The notes below the pieces were generated by a model, which saw only the letters and a list, made by a program, of their open reading frames with translations, was not told the DNA's origin and made no database searches. A program made the position numbers and the translations under genes. Below are positions 6,347-13,848 of a DNA stretch of 13,848 nt, piece by piece; position 1 is the first letter of the stretch, and each line of letters opens with the position of its first letter. Source of the stretch: Planctomycetes bacterium UBA2386. Its GTDB lineage: Bacteria; Planctomycetota; UBA1135; UBA2386. The DNA is taken from contig DDSQ01000184.1 in the NCBI GenBank assembly GCA_002343845.1, forward strand, positions 106,845 through 120,692. The letters run 5' to 3'.

Positions 6347-7240
6347 TCAGCCGCGCCAGAGCACCGCCAGGCCGTTCACGACCCCGGCCCATCGCAGGCT
6401 GCCATGGACGAGCAGCAGCGCCCCGGCCGCCGCCAGCAGCCACGGCCACAACGGCGGCCGCAACGACACTGCCCGTGGCCACCCCCCGCGGGCGTTCGTG
6501 CGTTCGTCGCGCGGCAGCTCCTGCTCGACGGTGCCCTCGCCGGTCGCCGCCAGCACATCGACGACCACCGCCGTGGCGTTGTCGGGACCACCGGCGGCGA
6601 GGGCGGCCGCGACCAGGTCCTCGGCGCAGCGCTGCGCGTCGGCGGCTTCGACGGCCCGCAGCAGCCCGGCCGGCGAAAGCACGCTCCAGACGCCATCGCT
6701 CACCAGCAGCAGACGGTCGCCCGGCGTCGCGGCGAACGACGCCACGTCGGGCTCGGCGGTGGCCTGGCCGGCACCGATGCAGCGCGTCAGCAGGTTGTCC
6801 GGTTCGCGCACCGCATGGTCGACGGTGAGCTGCTCGCAACGCCCGTGGCGCCGCCGGTAGAGGCGCGTGTCGCCGATGTGCGCGACCTCGACGGTGCCGT
6901 CGGCGATGCCGATGGCGGTCATCGTCGTGCCCATCTCGCGCAGGGCCGGCAGCGCGAGGCTCGCCTCGTGCACGCGCCGCGCGGCGAGCGAGAACCCGTC
7001 GCGCAGACGCTGCGCGAGATTCTGCCGTCCCTGCCCGTCGAGCACGCCCTGGGCCGCGGCGCGCAGCGCCGTGCGGCTGGCCTCCGCACCACCCGCCATG
7101 CCGCCCATGCCGTCGGCGACGCCGGCGAACAGGGTCCCGGGCGCCAGCAGCGCGCCGAGCAGGTAGTCGTCCTCGTTGTTGGTGCGCACGAGACCGGTGT
7201 GCGAGCAGACGCCGAGCCGCAGGTTCGCGGGCAGCTTCAC
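6347..7240 (-). CDS. Membrane-anchored PP2C-type protein phosphatase
   Basis: A 297-residue PP2C (PPM) Ser/Thr phosphatase. The GTG start at 7240 shares GTGA with the stop of the upstream lipoprotein gene, and GGAGG lies six bases before it (7247-7251), so the start is well fixed. Catalytic-domain landmarks: NNEDD (21-25), ADGMGG (42-47), GTTMTAI (104-110), AHIGDTRLY (120-128), the DH pair (141-142), LLLVSDGVW (177-185) and GGPDN (217-221). The metal-binding Asp positions (about D25, D43, D182, D220) are all present, so it should be active. After a linker with many charged residues, a hydrophobic helix (about 265-280) ends in a short tail. This suggests the catalytic domain faces the cytosol on a C-terminal anchor, as a counterpart of the co-encoded Ser/Thr kinase. 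Confidence 0.95.
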   Translation of the reverse strand: MKLPANLRLGVCSHTGLVRTNNEDDYLLGALLAPGTLFAGVADGMGGMAGGAEASRTALRAAAQGVLDGQGRQNLAQRLRDGFSLAARRVHEASLALPALREMGTTMTAIGIADGTVEVAHIGDTRLYRRRHGRCEQLTVDHAVREPDNLLTRCIGAGQATAEPDVASFAATPGDRLLLVSDGVWSVLSPAGLLRAVEAADAQRCAEDLVAAALAAGGPDNATAVVVDVLAATGEGTVEQELPRDERTNARGGWPRAVSLRPPLWPWLLAAAGALLLVHGSLRWAGVVNGLAVLWRG

Positions 7241-8292
7241 GGCGTGCCTCCGGGCACGAACGTCGCCGTCGCGACGTCGCCGCGCAGCGTGCCGACCAGC
7301 ACCTGCAGGGGGCGACCGGTGGCCGTCGCCGGCAGCGTCGCTTCGTAGCTCCAGCGGCCGTCCGCCGCCTGCACCGAGGCGAGCAGTTCGGCCGCGAACG
7401 CCGCCGCCTCGGCCGCCGGCACGTGGTCGGCGCGCAAGCGAGCCACACTCAGGGCCTCGCTGCTGCGCACGCTGACGCGATATCCGCTTGGCGTCGACGC
7501 GAGCGACAACTGCGCGGGCAGGTTGTCGCGCAGGTTCTGCCGCGCGACCTCGCTCTTCAGGTTGCGCGCCAGCGACAGCAGCAGGCGCCGCTGCGTCGTC
7601 CTCGCGACGACGCCGCGCACGGCTTCTGGATCGTCGCCGACCCAGAACGGCGGCACGACGATCGACATCACGAGCCCGAGGAAGTCCGTGCGCTCGACCA
7701 GCGACAGGTCGACCGGCCCGGCGATCAGCAGCGGGTCGTGCACGGCGCGGCCGGTCTGCAGTTCGCGCAGCGTCACGCGCAAGGTCGCCCGCGACTCGAA
7801 CGTGCGATCCGGGATCAGGGCGCCAACACCGAGCAGGATCCACGTCGCGAACGTCACCGGCCAGGTGCCGTTGGTGCCCAGCTGCTCGATCGCACCGTCC
7901 TGGAGCTGTTCGACGACGAGCAGGTAGTCGTAGCCCGCGGCTCGGGCCCGTGCGAGCGACGCCGGGAACGACTCGTCGGGCGCGCGCGCGAGCAACATGC
8001 GCCCGGTGCGCGCGCGGTGCGCGGCGTCGTCGTCGACGTCGATGCGGTGGAACACGCGAGCGCGTGCCAGCACGTCGAGCACCACGTCGATCGGAATCAC
8101 CTCGACGCCGCTGGCGCCGCTGCCGAACGTCGCGTCGGGACCACCAGCACCGGCCAGGAACGCACCGCCCGTGAGCAGCACGGCGCAGTCGAGCGGCGGT
8201 TGCTCGGCGAGTCCGCGCAGTTCGTCGCCGGTGGCGGCGCAACCGCCGGTGAACAGCACCCCCGCGATGCCCGTGACACGCAGGAGGTTCAT
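7237..8292 (-). CDS. Predicted lipoprotein of unknown function
   Basis: A 351-residue protein I cannot assign to a family. Residues 1-17 look like a lipoprotein signal peptide ending LFTGGC, with Cys18 as the lipidation site; Thr at -3 is less usual than Leu but allowed by the general lipobox pattern. The rest is mixed alpha/beta: a possible nucleotide- or TolB-like N-terminal part (VEVIPIDVVLDVL, 63-75), the strand YDYLLVVEQL (121-130), two short hydrophobic stretches (about 145-160 and 203-217), and a C-terminal beta-rich part (about 262-350) that may be a separate small domain. ATG 8292 overlaps the kinase stop as ATGA, and its own stop overlaps the PP2C start. Lying between a transmembrane kinase and a phosphatase, it may be an envelope sensor or target of that pair; this is inferred from position only. 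Confidence 0.75.
   Translation of the reverse strand: MNLLRVTGIAGVLFTGGCAATGDELRGLAEQPPLDCAVLLTGGAFLAGAGGPDATFGSGASGVEVIPIDVVLDVLARARVFHRIDVDDDAAHRARTGRMLLARAPDESFPASLARARAAGYDYLLVVEQLQDGAIEQLGTNGTWPVTFATWILLGVGALIPDRTFESRATLRVTLRELQTGRAVHDPLLIAGPVDLSLVERTDFLGLVMSIVVPPFWVGDDPEAVRGVVARTTQRRLLLSLARNLKSEVARQNLRDNLPAQLSLASTPSGYRVSVRSSEALSVARLRADHVPAAEAAAFAAELLASVQAADGRWSYEATLPATATGRPLQVLVGTLRGDVATATFVPGGTP
7247..7251 (-). promoter_or_regulatory. Ribosome binding site of the PP2C gene inside the lipoprotein gene
   Basis: GGAGG on the minus strand, inside the last codons of the lipoprotein gene and six bases before the PP2C GTG. With the GTGA overlap this indicates translational coupling of the two genes and decides the GTG start. 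Confidence 0.7.
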
Positions 8293-11200
8293 CGCCGCCC
8301 CCGGGCTGCGGCGAGCCGTTCGGGCTCGGCGACGACGCGGAACCCGGTCGTGCGCAGCCGTGGATCGACCGTGTCGCCGAGCAGATGCGATCCGTCACGG
8401 CGGAGCTGCTCGGTGCGCAACACGCCCGGCACCGAATGCGGCAGCGCCGCGAGACCGCGCACGCCGAGCGGCCGGCCCTGTCCGTCGAGCAGGCCCGCGC
8501 GCTGGCCGGCAGCAAGTCCGCGCACGACGCCGAACTGCTGCAGTACGACGCCCGGAATCGGCAGTGGATCGCCGGCCGCGAGTTCCATCACCCGCTCGAG
8601 GTGCACGGCCCGATCGCCGATCCACTCGCCGAGCAGCAGCTCGGCGCCGGCGACGTGCGGCAGGTCGAGCACCCACTCGCACACGCCGAAGTCGAGCGCC
8701 ACGAACGGATCGCCGAACGCGGTCGGCACCACGTCGCCGGCATCACGCGCGGCGGCGGCACTCGGCATCGCGGCGGCTTCGCCGGCGGCCAGGAACGCGG
8801 CCATCGCGACGCGGCCGCCCGCCGAACCAGCGCCGTGGCAGGCGCGGGCCGGTCGGGCACCGAACGCCGCCAGTTCGAGTTCGCAGCCGAGCGGCAGCCG
8901 GAAGGCCGCGACATCGCCGACGACGAGCGCGCCGAGCAGGCGGCTGAACGTCCAGGCCTGGAAGAAGGTCACCTCGGTCAGCGTGCGGTCCGGCGGAGCA
9001 TCGGCCATCGCCGCCGGCAGCAGGTTCTTCGCCTGCGTGCGTTCGCGACCGAGCGGATCGGCGTGGTGCACGCATCGCGCCAGCACATCCGGCGCCAGCT
9101 GCGCGGCCAATCGCGCCACCGCACGTGCCTGCCCGCACGTGAACTCGCTGTCCTGCAGCAGGATGTCGCCGAGGTTGCGCACGGCGGTGGCCAGCTGCGG
9201 ACGGAACGTCGCGCGCGGCGGCGCGTCGGGCGGCACCGGCTCGGCGAACGGTCCGGACGGCGCCAACACCGGCAGCAACCGCATCCCGGCCAGTTCCGGC
9301 GGCAGGGCACCGAGTTCGGCCAGGGTCAGGGGCACCAGCGTGCTGCGCGTCGTGCGCAGCCGCAGCGGCAGCTCCGTGCGGCCGATCGGCGTCACCACGT
9401 AGGCGTCGACACGCCGCTCGATCTGGCCGGCGAAGTCGTCGCGCGTCGCGTCGGCGAGGTTGGCGGCGACGCGCCAGACCAGGAACGGCAGCTCGAAGCG
9501 CACCAGCGACGTGCCGCCGGTGGTGACCACCGCCGCCGCCGCCAGCTCGTTCTGCAGGATGCCCAGGCGCAGGTCGGCCGCGTCGGTCGGGCCGTACGGC
9601 AAGGGACACCGCAGTTCGATCCGCGCCTGCTGGCCGTACTCGAGCAGCAGCTCCTCGCCGACGAGAGCTGGCGCACCGTCATGCCACCAGAAGTCGGCGA
9701 CAACGGTTGGCGCCTGGTCGCTGCCGAGCGGCGTCTGCGGCGCACCGCCGGCCAGCACGCGCACCGGGCGGTCGAGCACGTCGACGAGTTCGATCGCGAT
9801 CCGGTTGCGGCCCGGCACCGGCATGCACACGGGCAGCAGCGGTTCGCCGGCGGCCGCGGGCACGATCTCGCGGGCGACGTCGCGGCCGTCGCCGACCCAG
9901 AACCGGCCGCGCACGTACGGTCGCAGCGCCGGATCGAGGCCCCAGGCTGGACCGTCGACGAAGCCGTTCCCGCGCGCCAACAGCAGGCGCCCCTGCAGTT
10001 GCGCCGGCAGGAACCGCGACGGCGGCGACGGCACGCGCATCTCGATGACGGCCGGCAACACGCGCAGCGGCATGGCGACGGTCGTCGCGAGGCCCCGCTC
10101 CCCCGCCGGCGCCGCTTCCTCGAGGTCGAGCCGCAGCACGTGCACGCCGGCCGGCAATTCGGGCAGCTGCAACTGCACGCCGCTCGGCGGCAGCAGCGAC
10201 CACACGATCGCGCCATCGCCAGCCGGGCCGCGCGCGCCGACCGCGACGTCGACGCGCACGCCGGCGACGGTCCAGTTCGGGCCGATGTCCGCGACGACGT
10301 TCGTCGGTCGCGCGGCGATCACGAGTTCGTCGCCGAGCTGGCGGCAGGCACCGGGGCCGGGCGCGAACGCGATCCGGGTGCCGCGGTCGCGCACCTGGAT
10401 CGGCAGCTCACGGACGGTCCGGTTGCCGCGCGGGTCGAGGACCTCGAACTGCCAGGTGCCGCTGCGCACCTCGTCACCGAACCCGAACGCCAGCGCGTGC
10501 AGCGTGCTCGCGTCGCCGAGCGGCGCGTCGAACGCCGACCCACGATCGGCGGTGATCCGCAGCCGACACCCGGCCTCGACGTGCGAGGTCCGCACGCGCA
10601 CCTTGGCCGCGCCGGCGGCAGCCGGCACGAACGGCTCGCCGAGCGGCCCGGCGACCTCGACGACGTGCGGCGCCGCGACGTCGCACGACGAGAACGGCAG
10701 CGGCGGCAGCGCGCGCTCGTTGCCGGCGCGATCGACCGCGCGCACGTGCAGTTCGCCGGCGCCGAGTTCGCCGGCATCACCGACGACGCCGGCCAGCGCT
10801 GCGCCGAGCGACCATTCCCCGCCGCCTGGCGGCACGGGCAGTTCCCACCGCCGTCCGTCCGCCAGCTGGCAGCGCAGGACGACCTCGTGCAGCCCGATGT
10901 CGTCGCTGACGGCTATCGCGAGGCGCGTGTCCGCCCGCACCACCGGCTCGCCGACGAAGCGCGCTTGCAGCGTCGGCGGCGCGTCGTCGAGGCGCAGTCG
11001 CATCGCCCCGAGCGGCGCTGCGCCCGGCACAACGAACACGAGATCCACCGGCGCTTCGGCGCTGGCACGCTGCAGACCCTGCACCACGGCGAGCCAGTCC
11101 GGCTGCAAGGTGGACAGCAGCAGCGTGCCCTCGGCGACGCCGCGCTCGGGCACGAGCCAGGTGTGCAGCAGGACCTGGCCGTCGCGCACCAGATCGGCGC

Positions 11201-12395
11201 GCAGTTCGCGCGGTGCGAACCCGCCGAAGTCGAAGCCGAGCGTGGTGAGGCGACGGCTCGGCATCACGCCGACCGGCTGCGTACGCGGCAACGAACCCCG
11301 GACCCACTCGAGCTGCGAGCCCGACAGCGGTTCCAGGAACGGCGGCGGCGCGTCCGGGCCGCCGGCGATGGTCACGACGAGGCCGAGCCCGAACAGCGCC
11401 GACGCCGCGCGGGCGAAGAGCGGCCGCCGCGCGCCGCGCACGATCGCGAGTTCGCGCCCCACCGCCGCCGCCGCCTGCGGGCGGTGCTTCGGATCGAGCG
11501 CGAGGCAGCGCCGCACGAGCCGCACGAGGCGGCGCCCGACACGCACGCCCGGCGGCCACGGCCGCAGTTCGCCGGCGGTGATCGCGGCCACCATGCGCTT
11601 CTGGTCGCGATCGTCGACCGGCATGCCGCCGGTCAGCAGCAGCCACGCCAGCACGCCGAACGACCACAGGTCCGTGCGTGCGTCGACGGAGCGTCCCGCG
11701 AGCAGTTCGGGCGCCGCGAACGCCGGATTCACGAACCCCTGCAGGTCGCCCGCCTCGCGCGCCGGCCCGGCCAACGACACCGACCGCGCGATGCCGAAGT
11801 CGAGCACCTTCACGCGCAGGCCCTCGGCGTGCGGGCTGACCATCACGTTGCGCGGCGACAGATCGCAGTGCACGAGCCCCACACCGTGGATCGCCTCGAG
11901 CGCCTGCGCGACCTGCAGCAGCACATCGACGGCATGCGACGGCGCCAACGCACCACGGCGCACGACGACGTCGAGCGTCTCGCCTTCGACGAGTTCCATC
12001 GCCAGCCAGGCGACGCCGTCCTCGGTCTCGCCGGCGTCCAGCAACCGCGCGCAGCGTTCGTGCACGACCGTCGCCGCGCGTCGCGCCTCGGGCAACAACG
12101 CGCGCCGGTACTCGGGCCGTTCGGCGAACCGCGGGTGCATCAGCTTCAGCGCGACCGGAACCAACGAGCCGATGTGTTGCGCTCGGAACACGGTGCCGAG
12201 CCCGCCGCGCCCGAGCACGCCCTGCAGCCGGTACTTGCCGTCGACGACGGTGCCGAGCAGCGGGTTGCCGGCGTCGCTCTCGCCTCGCCGCACCGGGTAG
12301 TGCACGACGTCGGTCGGCAGGAGCCAGGCGCCGCAGTGCCCGCAGCGACTCGCCGAAGCGTCGGTCACGCCTTCGCACGACAGGCAGATCTTCAC
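8289..12395 (-). CDS. Transmembrane Ser/Thr protein kinase with C-terminal FGE-sulfatase-like domain
   Basis: A 1368-residue fusion. The chosen start is GTG 12395, directly before a zinc-ribbon-like CLSC...CGHC (Cys 4, 7, 18, 21). No Shine-Dalgarno is visible; longer starts would overlap cinA. The kinase domain (about 55-320) has a glycine loop LGRGGLGTVF (61-70), VALK (Lys84), VHCDLSPRN (175-183), DFG (199-201), APE (228-230) and a DLWSFG segment (242-247). HRD is HCD (non-RD) and the Lys of DLKPxN is Ser; Ser there is common in myxobacterial kinases. Catalytic Asp178, Asn183 and Asp199 remain, so activity is plausible. A helix at about 326-345 precedes roughly 725 residues of beta-rich, probably Ig-like modules (for example SDDIGLHEVVL, AVDRAGN). 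The last ~295 residues resemble a diverged FGE-sulfatase/SUMF1 domain: FRLPLGCELELAAFG (1165-1179), DFGVCEWVLD (about 1235-1244), TGFRVV (1350-1355). The Cys pair of true formylglycine enzymes is missing, so it is probably a binding module. Confidence 0.92.
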   Translation of the reverse strand: MKICLSCEGVTDASASRCGHCGAWLLPTDVVHYPVRRGESDAGNPLLGTVVDGKYRLQGVLGRGGLGTVFRAQHIGSLVPVALKLMHPRFAERPEYRRALLPEARRAATVVHERCARLLDAGETEDGVAWLAMELVEGETLDVVVRRGALAPSHAVDVLLQVAQALEAIHGVGLVHCDLSPRNVMVSPHAEGLRVKVLDFGIARSVSLAGPAREAGDLQGFVNPAFAAPELLAGRSVDARTDLWSFGVLAWLLLTGGMPVDDRDQKRMVAAITAGELRPWPPGVRVGRRLVRLVRRCLALDPKHRPQAAAAVGRELAIVRGARRPLFARAASALFGLGLVVTIAGGPDAPPPFLEPLSGSQLEWVRGSLPRTQPVGVMPSRRLTTLGFDFGGFAPRELRADLVRDGQVLLHTWLVPERGVAEGTLLLSTLQPDWLAVVQGLQRASAEAPVDLVFVVPGAAPLGAMRLRLDDAPPTLQARFVGEPVVRADTRLAIAVSDDIGLHEVVLRCQLADGRRWELPVPPGGGEWSLGAALAGVVGDAGELGAGELHVRAVDRAGNERALPPLPFSSCDVAAPHVVEVAGPLGEPFVPAAAGAAKVRVRTSHVEAGCRLRITADRGSAFDAPLGDASTLHALAFGFGDEVRSGTWQFEVLDPRGNRTVRELPIQVRDRGTRIAFAPGPGACRQLGDELVIAARPTNVVADIGPNWTVAGVRVDVAVGARGPAGDGAIVWSLLPPSGVQLQLPELPAGVHVLRLDLEEAAPAGERGLATTVAMPLRVLPAVIEMRVPSPPSRFLPAQLQGRLLLARGNGFVDGPAWGLDPALRPYVRGRFWVGDGRDVAREIVPAAAGEPLLPVCMPVPGRNRIAIELVDVLDRPVRVLAGGAPQTPLGSDQAPTVVADFWWHDGAPALVGEELLLEYGQQARIELRCPLPYGPTDAADLRLGILQNELAAAAVVTTGGTSLVRFELPFLVWRVAANLADATRDDFAGQIERRVDAYVVTPIGRTELPLRLRTTRSTLVPLTLAELGALPPELAGMRLLPVLAPSGPFAEPVPPDAPPRATFRPQLATAVRNLGDILLQDSEFTCGQARAVARLAAQLAPDVLARCVHHADPLGRERTQAKNLLPAAMADAPPDRTLTEVTFFQAWTFSRLLGALVVGDVAAFRLPLGCELELAAFGARPARACHGAGSAGGRVAMAAFLAAGEAAAMPSAAAARDAGDVVPTAFGDPFVALDFGVCEWVLDLPHVAGAELLLGEWIGDRAVHLERVMELAAGDPLPIPGVVLQQFGVVRGLAAGQRAGLLDGQGRPLGVRGLAALPHSVPGVLRTEQLRRDGSHLLGDTVDPRLRTTGFRVVAEPERLAAARGRR

Positions 12396-12448
12396 GTCGT
12401 CACGAGTTCGCCCAGGGGTCGACCGCGCGGGGCCACGCGGCAACGCAT
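12392..12448 (-). other. 18-residue mini-ORF overlapping the kinase start
   Basis: In the 88-nt gap between cinA and the kinase gene, ATG 12448 reads MRCRVAPRGRPLGELVTT and stops in a TGA sharing GTGA with the kinase GTG. The kinase has no visible Shine-Dalgarno, so re-initiation from this short frame is a possible way to start it. The frame is Arg-rich and has no good ribosome site of its own, so it may be chance. Confidence 0.2.
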
Positions 12449-12483
12449 GATAGTCGCGACGGGTCGGGACGGCGCGCCCGATG

Positions 12484-13719
12484 TCACCGGCCCGACAACG
12501 CCTTCCAACATTCGAACACCGCCCGGTCGCGCACGAACGCGCGGCCGAGGTCGGCGATGCGCAGCATCCAGGTGCGCACGCCGTCGGCGCGGGCGAGCGC
12601 GAAGCAGACGGTACCGACCGGCTTGTCGGCACTGCCGCCGCCGGGGCCGGCGATCCCGGTCGTCGCGATCGCGACATCGGCGGCGAACCGCGCCCGTGCG
12701 CCCTGGGCCATGGCCGCAGCGACCGGTTCGCTGACCGCGCCGTGCGCGGCCAGCAGTTCGGCGGGCACGCCGAGCAGTTCCCGCTTGGCGTCGTCGGCGT
12801 AGGCGACGACGCCGCCGCGCAGCACGTCGGAACTGCCGGGCACGTCGGTCAGCCGCGCCAGCAGCAACCCGCCGGTGCACGATTCCGCGCACGCCAGCGT
12901 GTGGCCCGCCCGCCGCAGGTGCTCCAGCACGAACTGCGGCAGGTCGACTTCCCCCTCGGCGAACAGCCAATCGCCGAGCAACGGCCGCAGTTCGGCGACG
13001 GTCGCGTCGCACGCCGCGCCGGCCGCCGCCGTCGACGTGCCGGTGCCGACGACGCGCACGGTCAGCAGGCCGCCCGAAGCCGTGATGCCCACGGCCGGCT
13101 GGCGGCCTGCGACCATGAACGGCTCGATGCGCTCCCCGAGCGCGGCCTCCGACGGACCGAGCACGCGCAGCCAGCGCTGCGCCGTCGGCAGCAGGCCGGG
13201 CATCGCCTGCACGACCGGCAGCACGTGCTCGCGCAGCATCACCTGCATCTCGCGCGGCACGCCCGGCAGCGCGAAGAAGCGGCCGCGGCCGAGCTGAACT
13301 TCGAAGCCCGGCGCGGTGCCGTTGCCGTTCGGGATCGAGGTCGCGCCCGGCGGCAGCATCGCCTGCCGGCGGTTGCTCTCGGGCACCGGCCGGCGACGAC
13401 TCTGCAGCCAGTCCTGCACCTGCTGCCACGCGACCGGATCGAACACCAACGGGCCGCCGCGCAGCTCGGCGACGACGTCGCGGGTGCGGTCGTCGAGCGT
13501 CGGCCCGAGCCCGCCGGTCGCCACGACGACGTCGGCTCGCGCGCAGCAGTCGGCGATCGCCGTGCGCAGTTCGACGGGATCGTCGCTGGTCACCGTGAAG
13601 CGGTGCACCACGACGCCGATCCGTTCGAGTTCACCGGCGAGCCACTTGCTGTTGGTGTCCAGCATGGCGCCGTGGACCAGTTCGTCGCCGATCGCGAGGA
13701 TCTCGCCGACGACCGTCAC
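12484..13719 (-). CDS. cinA: CinA-family protein (nicotinamide nucleotide amidohydrolase / ADP-ribose pyrophosphatase)
   Basis: A 411-residue full-length CinA. The N-terminal MoCF-like domain (about 1-170) starts GEILAIGDELVHG (5-17) and has TGGLGPTLDD (68-77), NGNGTAPGF (131-139) and LPGVPREM (151-158). A middle KH-like region spans about 180-250. The C-terminal PncC-type domain (about 260-408) has CAESCTGG (277-284), GGVVAYADDAKRELLGV (302-318), TGIAGPGGG (354-362) and KPVGTV (366-371). In the family, the C-terminal part deamidates nicotinamide mononucleotide and the N-terminal part hydrolyses ADP-ribose, both in NAD repair and salvage; older names refer to competence induction. All recognised motifs are intact. 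GTG 13719 overlaps the tatC stop as GTGA, so it is probably translated by coupling. The kinase gene follows after 88 nt. Confidence 0.96.
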   Translation of the reverse strand: MTVVGEILAIGDELVHGAMLDTNSKWLAGELERIGVVVHRFTVTSDDPVELRTAIADCCARADVVVATGGLGPTLDDRTRDVVAELRGGPLVFDPVAWQQVQDWLQSRRRPVPESNRRQAMLPPGATSIPNGNGTAPGFEVQLGRGRFFALPGVPREMQVMLREHVLPVVQAMPGLLPTAQRWLRVLGPSEAALGERIEPFMVAGRQPAVGITASGGLLTVRVVGTGTSTAAAGAACDATVAELRPLLGDWLFAEGEVDLPQFVLEHLRRAGHTLACAESCTGGLLLARLTDVPGSSDVLRGGVVAYADDAKRELLGVPAELLAAHGAVSEPVAAAMAQGARARFAADVAIATTGIAGPGGGSADKPVGTVCFALARADGVRTWMLRIADLGRAFVRDRAVFECWKALSGR

Positions 13720-13848
13720 GGCGTCACCACCGCGTCACGCCCACGAGAGAACCAGGTCAGCACGAGACCGAGCCCATAGAGCAGGATCATCGGCGCGGCC
13801 ATCAGCAGCATCGACACCGGCTCCGGCGGCGTCACCACGGCGGCGACG
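13716..13848 (-). CDS. tatC: Sec-independent (Tat) translocase subunit TatC, C-terminal end (partial)
   Basis: Only the last 43 residues are in the window; the 5' part lies beyond position 13848. The visible part reads VVTPPEPVSMLLMAAPMILL then YGLGLVL, followed by a short charged tail and TGA. This matches the last two membrane helices of TatC, where TPPD...S...L..P..LLYE.G is conserved; here Glu replaces the usual Asp after the prolines and Gly the usual Glu after Tyr. TatC is the twin-arginine signal receptor of the Tat pathway, which exports folded proteins. The stop overlaps the cinA start by 4 nt. The call rests on one conserved stretch, so it is likely but not certain. Confidence 0.85.
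   Translation of the reverse strand, partial: VAAVVTPPEPVSMLLMAAPMILLYGLGLVLTWFSRGRDAVVTP

Noticed and set aside
8289..9180. FGE-like end as the variable protein of a diversity-generating retroelement
   Set aside because: The C-type-lectin-like fold raised the idea, but there is no reverse transcriptase, no template repeat and no adenine-biased variable stretch in the window.
12447..12452. TATCAT as a -10 box for the kinase gene (minus strand)
   Set aside because: No -35-like hexamer at 16-18 bp upstream; a single hexamer is too little evidence.
8385..12734. Plus-strand open frame of about 1449 codons opposite the kinase gene, and similar long frames opposite other genes
   Set aside because: Composition is Arg/His/Gln/Ala-rich with no recognisable domain; it is the high-GC shadow of a minus-strand gene that has clear kinase motifs.

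Overview
The window is a gene-dense, very GC-rich (roughly 70% by eye) bacterial chromosomal segment. Third codon positions are strongly G/C and starts are often GTG. Features that hint at lineage are a membrane Ser/Thr kinase fused to Ig-like and formylglycine-enzyme-like (FGE) modules, a PP2C phosphatase beside it, a large unknown lipoprotein, and housekeeping genes with added low-complexity tails. Together they fit Planctomycetota best, with Myxococcota the main alternative. This is inference from gene content; there is no rRNA gene in the window.

Layout. (1) Positions 1-2135, minus strand: a translation and nucleotide operon in the usual order rpsB (S2), tsf (EF-Ts), pyrH (UMP kinase, cut by the window edge). 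A good sigma70-type promoter and a leader of about 105 nt precede rpsB. Two of these conserved proteins are modified: S2 has an Arg/Gly-rich tail of about 90 residues, and EF-Ts carries two tandem N-terminal TS-N (UBA-like) domains. (2) Positions 2332-3366, plus strand: one gene, divergent from rpsB, for a diguanylate cyclase with an N-terminal receiver that has lost its phospho-acceptor Asp. (3) Positions 3394-6124, minus strand: an orphan sensor histidine kinase and an orphan GspF/PilC-type inner-membrane protein, 37 nt apart and probably co-transcribed. (4) Positions 6125-6346: a gap with no convincing gene but coding-like composition. (5) Positions 6347-13848, minus strand: a tightly packed run reading tatC (3' end), cinA, Ser/Thr kinase-FGE-like fusion, lipoprotein, PP2C phosphatase. 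Three junctions share 4 nt (GTGA, ATGA, GTGA), which suggests translational coupling.

How the genes may work together. Kinase, lipoprotein and PP2C look like one unit: a transmembrane kinase with a very large extracytoplasmic part, a predicted envelope lipoprotein, and a membrane-tethered phosphatase that could reverse the kinase's phosphorylation. This is the most promising candidate for an undescribed signalling module here. The orphan histidine kinase, the GspF protein and the diguanylate cyclase suggest further envelope or surface signalling, but no partner response regulator, GspE/PilB ATPase or pilin lies in the window. I saw no tRNA, rRNA, CRISPR array, insertion sequence or prophage gene. 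The long plus-strand open frames opposite the minus-strand genes are high-GC shadows.
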